From Plenodomus lindquistii (lineage: Eukaryota > Ascomycota > Dothideomycetes > Pleosporales > Leptosphaeriaceae): a stretch of 64,000 nucleotides of DNA. A program made the position numbers and the translations under genes. The notes beneath the pieces were generated by a model. The model made no database searches. It had not been told where the DNA came from and worked only from the letters and a program-made list of their open reading frames with translations. This document shows positions 56,550 through 64,000 of this stretch, one piece after another. Numbering within the stretch: position 1 is the stretch's first letter; each line of letters starts with the position of its first letter. Location of the stretch: assembly GCA_025504975.1 (NCBI GenBank), contig JANUWI010000005.1, forward strand, positions 1,054,001 through 1,118,000, written 5' to 3'.

Positions 56550-58456
56550 TCATTTCGACACCTTCTGTTTCTTCTTCGGCCGTTCTGGCATTGCTGCTGT
56601 CTCTCCCGCGTCGCTTTCCGCGCCTCCCATTTCCTCGTCGCTATCTGAGCCACTGCTTTGGTGATCGGAATCGAACTCTTCGCCAACCTCAGATTCAGAA
56701 TCGGCCTGGAAGTCTTCATCGACGCTCTCATCGTCCTCGTCGGCACTACCGCGATTTGCTGGAGCGCCGTCGTCACTCGATGCGAGGTCTTCGTCCTGCA
56801 AGGCAGCGGCAAGAATCGCCCCAGACTACAGAATGCATAATTAGTCACAGTCCAGATTATTGAAAGGAGTGCATCTCGTACATCGTCCGCCATCTCGTTC
56901 TTAGTCTTGATGCCTTTAGCGCGAAAGAAGTTCTCGAGTGGCTGCTGCTCCTCACTAGACGCATGTTAGTTATGCAGGGGCTCAAGGATGGCCTTGTGAA
57001 GCTCACCGATTAATGTTCGAAAACTGGTGCTCCGCCATACCTCCCTTCATCGTAAAGGTAATGTCGAAAGTGCGGCTTGCTGCCATTGCCCCGCCAACGC
57101 GAGACATGGTTACAGACGCGATGTTGTCCATGCTGATATAGGTCGCTGGCTTGGGAATGAACATGAACGCCTTATCAAGACAAAACAGGTGTCCTTCATT
57201 AGCCTTGATTGAGCACTTGACACCTGATTGCTCGTGGTGGCTTATGAAGTCGCGAGATGGCCTGGTGATGCGTTTACCACTCAGTCCGCGAAAGATATCG
57301 GAGACTACTACGGCGATAGGTGCTTCGTAGTGTGATTGCAGCTTGTCCTTGTACTTGGATTCCAAGAGATCTTCCTTCATGTTCAGGTCAAGATTGACCT
57401 CCTCGTCACGCTTGAATTGCATGACGAGGAATGGGTAACGAGTCTGACCCTGTCTTAGAGGAGGGTCCAGACCAATAGTGATCAGAGTGTGCATATCATC
57501 TGGCTTCGGTAAGACCATGAACTTCTTGACAGAGTCGAACTGAATCTTGTAGTCGTATGTCTTGCCTCGCAGGCGGAAAGAGCTCTCGTACATATCGATG
57601 TCGAACCGACCTCTGTGTCTTTGTTAACCAGCCAAATGTGCACTCCATGGAATGGGCGTACCTGGGGGTGAGATGAAGGATATCTAGGAAGGTCGCGTAG
57701 GTATCCCCAGCAACCTCGCCAATCTCAGCCTTGTCCATCAAAGTCTCGTAAAAGAGACTGGCAGCATTGGTCTCTTCGCCCTCCTCGCCGCCAGATGCAT
57801 CTTCGCCATCTTCGTTCTTCTCCCTCTTGGAAGCTACACCGGGTATGTAGAAGCGCATTTCAACCAGTTGGTCGCGAGCGCCTGCTGACTTCTTGCCTCT
57901 GAACCGCGCCCCTCCTAGCGCCCCGTTGGCCCCAGCATCTCCATCGGGAGGCAATGAGAAATCGACGGCTACTTCGTTTTTCCCCGCCAAGTTTGTGTTG
58001 GAGACCTCGGTGTAAGGGACTTCAAAGGCCGGGCGATTTGCGACGTTAAAAGTGAGTTCTGCCTTGCCAAAGTCGGCCTTGCCCCAATTCCAGCCTCGTA
58101 GGGCGTGTTCGCGGCTGTCCAGGTTGATGCCGTACCAGGTTTTGAAGACCTTGGAGACACGCTCAAAGTCGTCCTGCTTGAAACCGTCCAACTGGATCAC
58201 ACCGTCGTTGCGCGACAGAATCTTGACTTCATAGCCACGTGCTGCGCGACTCCATTGCGCCTGAATGATCTGTGACTGGTCGCACGTGTACGTCTCACCG
58301 CCAGCAGCGGGTTTCCAGCCAAATCCAGAGTCCGAAAATCGCGTGGCGCCAGGTTTGCGCGAAAGATTGAGGTAGATGTCGTTGAACGCTTCCCTGCACA
58401 TTGTCAGCCATCGCTGTCGTCGCCGTCTTGGCGCGCTGCTGCTGCTGCTGCTCACA
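56550..58456 (-). CDS. POB3: FACT complex subunit POB3 (SSRP1 family)
   Basis: Exons 58455-58456, 57662-58393, 57007-57612, 56882-56954 and 56550-56825 (introns 61, 49, 52 and 56 bp) give 562 residues. The proposed first exon supplies AT, the next supplies G, so the intron splits the start codon and the protein opens MEAFNDIYLNLSRKPG, as expected for the family. An unspliced alternative would start MCREAFND. Domain order is an N-terminal PH-like region (SGFGWKPAAGGETY), an SSrecog region (RFYIPGVASKREK, SLFYETLMDKAEIG, MYESSFRLRGKTYDYKIQF, ITIGLDPPLRQGQTRYPFLV), a second PH pair, and a long acidic tail with a final KKKQKVSK. No HMG box follows, as in yeast Pob3. With Spt16 it forms FACT, which moves H2A-H2B during transcription and replication. 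Confidence 0.95.
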
Positions 58457-59402
58457 TGATTGCGGTTGCTCCACAACAAGCAAGATGAGCAAATGCGGTT
58501 GCTGGGGGTGGCAGTAGAGGTGGGCAGCGACGTCGTTGCTCGTTGCGTGCTTGTAATCGTCAAACGCGTCGGAGCTTCGTTAGCGCCGTCTGTCCGCACG
58601 TGACAACGTTACCGTGACGCGTTTATTGTATTTTTTTTCCAGGGTCCAGCTCGCGTCACAACTTCACGCTCCCTCACCCCCGCCATGGATGATGCAGTCT
58701 TGTGACACTTCTCTCCGTGGCACTCACCAGCAACCTCGACTCCAGGCCAGCCTCTCTAACTACATCCAGCGCTGATTACTCAGCTTCTCACTCATCATCC
58801 TATTCTCAAAAGTCCATGCGTCATGTGTGTTTGTCATGCTTGATTGCCGGCTGATATTACTTAACGAGTGTCCTCGACTCTCTCGACTGTGCCAGAGCAA
58901 CTGGTGCCTTACATCTACCTCCCCACGCTGCTTTCTCCTCGAATATCTCGTCTCTTGCACAACATCACTTTGCATCTGCCTGCAGGGCTTCAGGTCCAGT
59001 CTTTGCATGGATCCTGTCGCAAAAACTTCTCCCCCAGATCTCCTCGCCAGTAGCAGTAGCAAGGGAACACTGCAGTCTTCCTGACCTGGCCTGTGTCAGT
59101 GTCGACCCCCATCTTCCAGGCTCGCTTGGAGATCACTACGACATGCACGTCAAACATGTCACGGTGTCCGGCTCGATAGTACCCACGTGTACTATGCAGG
59201 GCCGGTGTCGGACTAGCACTCGCACTGAGCGAAGTGCCTCGAAGGATCTCAAAGCCCTTAGCCGGCCGTTTCGCCTCAGGACGACGGTTTCCCCCAAGCA
59301 GTCAGCCCGAATGGACGACAAAGCATAGGTCCGGATAACTTCCAGTGCTCTGTATGCATAAAATAAGGCCGAAGCCGCCGCAGATGCACCGGTGCGAATC
59401 TA

Positions 59403-59607
59403 CAGGGTATTTGCACGTCGGTTCGCACCCCTGTAGCGCCCGAATAATATACCGTGGCAGCACTGATTTGGTAATATATTCTAGGGTTTAAGTTCACTGC
59501 TACACTAGGTATAGACTTGCTCTAATTGCGTTAGAGATGAGCAAAGATTTGTACAATATCTGGTATCGCCAACTAGTAGGGGTGCGAACCGACGTGCAAA
59601 TACCCTG
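59403..59607. mobile_element. MITE 1, 205 bp, Tc1/mariner-type ends
   Basis: A 205-bp element has perfect 30-bp terminal inverted repeats at 59403-59432 and 59578-59607, starting CAGGGTATTTGCACGTCGG. Each end is flanked by TA (59401-59402 and 59608-59609), the expected target duplication for Tc1/mariner superfamily elements. The interior is AT-rich and has no transposase frame, so it is non-autonomous. Its ends closely match those of MITE 2 in this window, so they belong to one family moved by the same type of transposase. The perfect repeats suggest fairly recent activity. It lies in non-genic DNA. Confidence 0.88.
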
Positions 59608-60498
59608 TATCAGAAATGGCAAGTCTCCCCGGGCGAATCAAGATCCTGTCGGATACACGTCCCGAACTAGAGAAAATCAGGAAGATATGGCATTTCCAAC
59701 GTCCCAGGAACGGCGCGTGGCGGGCCGATTGGACCAGTTCGTCAACCTTGCTATGCAATGACAACGATGCGCGTTACGGCCTTTCTTCCTCACCGCCAGG
59801 GGCGAGTCGTCCACTTGATCCCACTGTAGCCGGCCTTAATTCGCAGCCGCACTTGGCCATCCCGGATAATTGCCCGCACCCCAAGGCCTTTCGTCTCTGC
59901 AAACACTGATGCATGTCACAAACATGGGATCGTAGCACGTATAGCGCCCGCTGCCGAGCTCGCCGAGCGCGTTATCCCACGGGCACTAAAGGGCAGTCGC
60001 TTCCGAGTCCATGGCCTACGAGCTGTGTACTCCCGCGCAGTCTCATGATTCATTCTCCGAGTGAGTCCATCGTAGGACCCTGGCGAGATTGCCCAAAAGG
60101 TGCATATTTCAGAGACAAAAGATCTGACTCCCCTGCCATTTCATGCAGAAGTGGTCTGACTGCTCGCTGACGATCCTGCCTCATCTCCCTTTCGACACTC
60201 TGAAGAGCTCGTCTTGCAACTCGCTGCGGGGTCGCGTCCGGTCTCTTCTCGATCGAGATTCAAGGCGACCTGCTCAGAGATCGACCCTATATCAATGCTG
60301 CGCACCCCAACTTGAATCAAAGGAAGGTGCATGTGACAGTCCGGCATTCACGTCATACTAATCAAGACGTCGAAGAGTCACCCCACTCACGAAGCGATTC
60401 GCCTATGTTTGCTAGCAGACGGTCTTCTAAATAGACAAAATCATTGACATAGCCGTTGATCGTCAGCCATCCCGGACGTAGGATATCCTCCCCGGGCC

Positions 60499-60510
60499 TA
60501 TACATATAGA
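60499..60510 (+). promoter_or_regulatory. TATA-like element
   Basis: The AT-rich run tatacatata lies about 20 bp upstream of the ATG at 60521. It could be a core promoter for the small open frame there, but the distance to the ATG is short for a fungal promoter. Confidence 0.3.
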
Positions 60511-60520
60511 TCCTCAACTG

Positions 60521-60859
60521 ATGACCTCATATCTGCAACTGTTAAACATGATGCTGTTTAGTATGTCGGTGATACCGACCGCATTGGCATCACACCTACA
60601 GCGAGCCCCCATTGTGGATCAGGGTCAACGTAATAGCGGTCCGAATATCTCTTCTCTTGATCAATCACCGGCAGTCGAACGCAAAACAGAGAGGGCGTCA
60701 TGCGTACACAGTGCATGGCTATGCGTCCAAGGGGACTCCCCCGCAGACAGTGAGCCTGGCCTTTCGTTCACACATTGTTTCTATGATCTTGAAAAGACTG
60801 TTTCCAGGTCACATGAACGTACAACAGTATGCAAGATTAGAAACGTTCAGTGTCGGTGA
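60521..60859 (+). CDS. Possible small secreted protein
   Basis: A 112-residue frame from the ATG at 60521. The N-terminus (LQLLNMMLFSMSVIPTALA) resembles a signal peptide with a cleavage site near ALASHL. The rest has five cysteines, could be secreted and disulphide-bonded, and has no recognisable domain. A second overlapping plus-strand frame (60612-60938) carries on downstream in another phase, so the true 3' end could involve an intron or a frameshift. The gene sits between two MITEs in gene-poor DNA, where fungal accessory proteins are often found. A chance frame is quite possible. Confidence 0.3.
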   Translation: MTSYLQLLNMMLFSMSVIPTALASHLQRAPIVDQGQRNSGPNISSLDQSPAVERKTERASCVHSAWLCVQGDSPADSEPGLSFTHCFYDLEKTVSRSHERTTVCKIRNVQCR

Positions 60860-61245
60860 CTCTGAAGCAAGTGGAGCAGGCAAGCTGGTAATCCACACGC
60901 CAAGGACATTGCTTACAGCACAGAATGTTCACAATTGATATTATCGGTGCAGTCGTCGTGCTATCTGCTCGTGCGAAGATTCTACGGGTGAAGATCACCG
61001 CACTACGTAATGTATGGACGAAGCGGCCGAGCGACACAGTAAGCGTGCAGTGCCTATACGGTATAGGCTATACCACAGTGATCCGTACAATACTTTGAGC
61101 ATTACGAATCTCAACATGTCATTCGCTGAAATATCCTCCGTCTATGATATGCCAGCTCAGAGTATTAATCAAAATTCGTCACCTTCAGAACATCCACAAT
61201 CAATCATTCGCAACCATCGAGTCAAAAATCTAAATATATCTGAAA

Positions 61246-61542
61246 CTATACTTGCACCTCCTGTACAATGGGTGAGCCTGGACTTAAGTTCACTCGTGTT
61301 TCACTTATCTCCTCCTCGTCTTCTTCGTCGCTGTCATCTGATTTGTCATTCGTTGAATCACACGGATTTGGAGCCCGAGCGCGACCTAGAGGTGAGCATC
61401 TATGAGCAACGTGGATGGATGCCGATGGAGGGCCTTCCCCGAGTACGCTGAAGATATAAACGGCCCTTTGGCCTCCTTGAAATGGAGCTTGGGCTCGGAC
61501 AACAGGGCCGACGTCATCGACGTTAATATTAACGATAGTAAG
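61246..61542 (-). pseudogene. ATG-less open frame with acidic tail, possible exon or gene relic
   Basis: On minus, 98 codons are open down to a TAG at 61246-61248, with a TAA just upstream at 61543-61545 and no methionine inside. The frame reads as plausible protein: VDDVGPVVRAQAPFQGGQRA, then a segment with AVYIFSVLGEGPPSASIHVAHR, then an acidic run DKSDDSDEEDEEEISETR and a short tail ending VQEVQV. A branch-like gctaac near 61543 and a possible acceptor cccaag about 50 nt later could make it the last exon of a spliced gene. MITE 2 lies just upstream of it and could have separated it from its 5' part. No family recognised. Confidence 0.3.
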
Positions 61543-61636
61543 TTAGCAAGCCTTCTCTCTTCAGATTGACCGAGTTACTACTAATTATTTATACCGTGTG
61601 CGATCCTGCAGTGGGATCTTTCGCACCACCAGAGTA

Positions 61637-61764
61637 CAGGGTGTAGGCACGTCGGATTGCACCCCTCTCTAAGTTTGACGAATCAGCAGGCCAGTCTGAC
61701 CCAAATCCAAAGCAGCAATTCGTCGAATTTAGGCAGGGGTGCAATCTGACGTGCCTACACCCTG
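61637..61764. mobile_element. MITE 2, 128-bp foldback element, same family as MITE 1
   Basis: A 128-bp element starts CAGGGTGTAGGCACGTCGG and ends with its inverted copy, with flanking TA at 61635-61636 and 61765-61766. The outer 30-bp repeats differ by one base; pairing continues inward with some mismatches to about 48 bp on each side (shared GACGAAT), so nearly the whole element can fold into one hairpin. The ends resemble those of MITE 1, including GCACGTCGG and GCACCCCT. There is no coding capacity. If transcribed, it could form a long hairpin RNA. Confidence 0.88.
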
Positions 61765-62127
61765 TAGTATCCCAGCTTGCATCTCTTGCACTCTTGATGC
61801 ATATCTTCTTTCAATCTAGGGCTCCCGCGTACTGCTTTGTATCTTCAACAAGCTTGACAGTTTTATGGCCTAAGGGTCTCTCAAATCATGGCACAACACA
61901 TGCGATCTAGCGAAATGTAATCACGATGCTTGGCTGGAAACAAACATCCGTTGCAACATACTCCATTCTACCGCTTGTGTTGTAGTAGGTAGCATATCGT
62001 ATACGCGCTGCTAGATCTTATCACAACCTGCATGAACGTTGGAACTCTTAACCCTCGGTTTGTCGTTGCTCCCACCGCTGTTCCTCACACCCTTTGGACG
62101 GCATGCATCATTACTTCATAACCGCAA

Positions 62128-62328
62128 ATGGCGGCTCTTGCAGCCGTATCTGTGACACATGGGGTGAATACGAAGGAGCCCATTTCTCATGGCCTAAGCC
62201 TGCTTGCAATTATGACTATCCTTGTCGCACTTGCGTGTGCTATTATAGTACATCGAGCGGATCATCGAAATGAAGATGTTAAAGAAGATTCCGACATCAA
62301 GGCTTTGCGCGATGATTCGTTAGTATAG
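62128..62328 (+). CDS. Possible small single-pass membrane protein
   Basis: A 66-residue frame from the ATG at 62128 has one strong hydrophobic helix (LSLLAIMTILVALACAIIVH, residues about 23-42) between a short N-terminus and a charged tail (RADHRNEDVKEDSDIKAL). The length and layout would suit a small membrane protein, or a last exon. No homologue is recognised and the frame is short enough to be chance. Confidence 0.3.
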   Translation: MAALAAVSVTHGVNTKEPISHGLSLLAIMTILVALACAIIVHRADHRNEDVKEDSDIKALRDDSLV

Positions 62329-62669
62329 TACGCGGCCGTGTGCGTATTGACGAAGAATTCCCAAAACTGATCTCAGTGTATGTGGTAGATGTAATTACCA
62401 GCAGTATAGTCGTTGTTCAAGAGCTGGCTCACGTTTAAGGTCTAGCTGGAGTTTTTCGTGGTACATGCCACCCTGCATAGGCGCGCACCAAAGTCTCTAC
62501 TTTGTAGTCTAAGACCATAATCTGGGTATGGCGTACCAAACTTTGTAACATGCATGTCTCAATATCTAAAACATATTGCCTTTATATTCGAAATATTATT
62601 TCTTTCTCTCCCCGCCTAAAACACATTTAACCACCCGCGCAATTTCCCACTCACTTTCTAACAAGGGAG

Positions 62670-63830
62670 ATGCTAAAGCGTTGGTCAATCGGCTCGTCCA
62701 AATCCTCTTACTCTTTAGATCAACCGCGGACACCAGATCAACAACCAAGTTCTCCAGGAATATTTGCGCGATTCAAGAAATCCCCCAGCCTTGACAGATC
62801 CGACACCGGACTATTGGACCCCCTTGTTCTAACGCGAGAAATTGCAACACAATGCAGCCCAAGAACAGAATGGAAGAATTTACCTCAAGCGAGAGCGCAA
62901 GCAGCGCGATCAAGAGTAAACAAGATGAAAGACATGTTACGTGCGCCGCCACACTCCCAGTCGAAGAGATCATCAGCGCAGAGCCGCACGTCGACGCTGA
63001 TCAATATTTATCTGGATGGAAATATTACTGCAGAGCCGGAAGAGTTGAGCGTGCAAAGTGCGCCCGGTTTATTAGACATGACATCAGCACTGGATCCAGT
63101 CGATGGCCAGACCATGCTCGCTATCGATGAGGTGCTCGCATCTGACTTCCCATCTTCGACGTTGACGTCTTCTGAGCTGGAGGGCTCGACGTTTCTGGAG
63201 GGAAAGTCTGGGACAGATGACGATTCAGACGCGGATTCCGTGTCGTCGGTGTACTCGGGTGTGAGTGAGGAGACCTGCTTGAAGAATATGTTCCTTGAAT
63301 ACGACCGAATATCGACGACTGAGCTCACATCATCAGCAGAGACCCAAGGTGACGAGCTTCACGTAAAGGAAATTGAACCCTCGCCACGGGAATCATTGGA
63401 CGAAGCTGATTCATCAGTTGTCAAACAGCTTGAGATATCTTGGAGTGACTCGAGTGATGCATCAGTGTCAGACTTACCTCCCGCCACGCAAGACATCCTC
63501 CTTGTATGTCTCATGCCGGTCAGGAACCCTGCGGTAGCCAAGAATGACCCGAGGATTTCAGCGATCTGCAAGGTATGCGAGCAGGCGTTGATGCGACCAC
63601 AGACAGGGCGTGCGGACAATAGAGCGTGGATGTTGCACAGTTGTGTAAAAAGTGGAGCGCATTATCTGCATGTGGGATGTTTGAAGGATGCGAAGAAGGT
63701 GTGGGAGAATGGAGATGGAGCGGGTAAGTGCCAGAATTGTGACGCGTTCAAGAGCATAGTCAGGGGTATTGATGTCGATGAGTTTGAAGACAGGGTGGAG
63801 AGGATGAAGAAGCGGGTATTTTTACTATGA
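62670..63830 (+). CDS. Orphan protein with C-terminal Cys/His zinc-binding-like module
   Basis: An intronless frame of 386 residues from the ATG at 62670. The N-terminal 290 residues are Ser-rich and acidic, likely disordered. From about residue 300 the pattern changes: CKVCEQALM, then WMLHSCVKSGAHYLHVGCLKDAKKVW, then GKCQNCDAFKSI. The order C-x2-C ... H-x-C ... H-x2-C ... C-x2-C resembles RING/PHD-like cross-brace zinc fingers, although spacing does not match a standard family. A basic helix (VERMKKRVF) ends the protein. It may be a ubiquitin-related or chromatin-reader-like protein, but that is speculative. The region upstream is gene-poor with MITEs. Confidence 0.65.
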   Translation: MLKRWSIGSSKSSYSLDQPRTPDQQPSSPGIFARFKKSPSLDRSDTGLLDPLVLTREIATQCSPRTEWKNLPQARAQAARSRVNKMKDMLRAPPHSQSKRSSAQSRTSTLINIYLDGNITAEPEELSVQSAPGLLDMTSALDPVDGQTMLAIDEVLASDFPSSTLTSSELEGSTFLEGKSGTDDDSDADSVSSVYSGVSEETCLKNMFLEYDRISTTELTSSAETQGDELHVKEIEPSPRESLDEADSSVVKQLEISWSDSSDASVSDLPPATQDILLVCLMPVRNPAVAKNDPRISAICKVCEQALMRPQTGRADNRAWMLHSCVKSGAHYLHVGCLKDAKKVWENGDGAGKCQNCDAFKSIVRGIDVDEFEDRVERMKKRVFLL

Positions 63831-64000
63831 GTATAGCTTAGTTGAAATGAAATCAAAGCACGGCAACCTTTGCTCTGATTGCATATTACGGCATGTGGCA
63901 CCTAGCGCGATGGCTTTCTGTAACGTTGATTATGTGCCAAGCAGATGTTGGTACACTGCTTTATAGAGTTCTAGATACATGTGGTCAAGATCCATCCCAC

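Larger units (their letters stand above)
58457..62669. other. Gene-poor block with MITEs and small ORFs
   Basis: About 4.2 kb without a confident conserved gene. It contains two related TA-flanked inverted-repeat elements (59403-59607 and 61637-61764), a possible secreted protein (60521-60859), an ATG-less minus-strand open frame (61246-61542), and a possible membrane peptide (62128-62328), listed separately where supported. The stretches 58457-59402 and 59608-60498 show nothing recognisable. Confidence 0.5.

Overview
The window looks like nuclear DNA of a filamentous ascomycete (Pezizomycotina). Genes carry short introns of about 43-107 bp with GT..AG ends and CTAAC/CTGAC-type branch sites. 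The proteins are typically fungal: three Zn2Cys6 regulators with fungal-specific middle regions, a cohesin SMC1, a POB3 without an HMG box, and a chitin-binding glyoxal oxidase. The gene set and style suggest Dothideomycetes, perhaps Pleosporales, but that is an inference. I recognised no tRNA, rRNA, CRISPR array or autonomous transposon.

Layout. 1-5.8 kb: 3' part of a septin-type GTPase with a C-terminal membrane segment (+), a secreted type-B carboxylesterase (-), a RING-finger protein (-). 6.1-12.4 kb: an MFS transporter (-) and cohesin SMC1 (-). 13-18 kb: a GPC1/DUF2838 membrane protein (+, divergent from SMC1) and a FAD-dependent oxidoreductase (-). 18.3-24.6 kb: two neighbouring Zn2Cys6 transcription factors (-), the second with 13 exons. 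25.8-30.7 kb: phosphopantothenate-cysteine ligase (+) and a Ser-rich orphan with a small zinc ribbon (+). 30.7-35.2 kb is gene-poor. 35.2-45.2 kb: a CBM18 glyoxal oxidase (+), a GST (-), a twin-CX9C protein (-) divergent from an Ame1/Mis17-like kinetochore protein (+), and an F-box-like protein (+). 46.3-48.2 kb: a 609-residue orphan (+). 48.2-53.4 kb is gene-poor. 53.4-58.5 kb: a third Zn2Cys6 factor (-) and POB3 of the FACT complex (-). 58.5-62.7 kb is gene-poor and holds two related TA-flanked MITEs, a possible small secreted protein and a possible small membrane protein. 62.7-63.8 kb: an orphan with a C-terminal Cys/His cluster (+).

The genes do not form an obvious metabolic cluster. Conserved housekeeping genes (SMC1, POB3, PPC ligase, Ame1-like, GPC1-like) alternate with accessory genes (esterase, MFS, FAD enzyme, glyoxal oxidase, GST, orphans). 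The repeat-bearing stretches are where lineage-specific content is most likely. I rebuilt the exon-intron structures by eye from splice sites, reading frame and family motifs; all proposed joins keep frame, but none is supported by transcript data.
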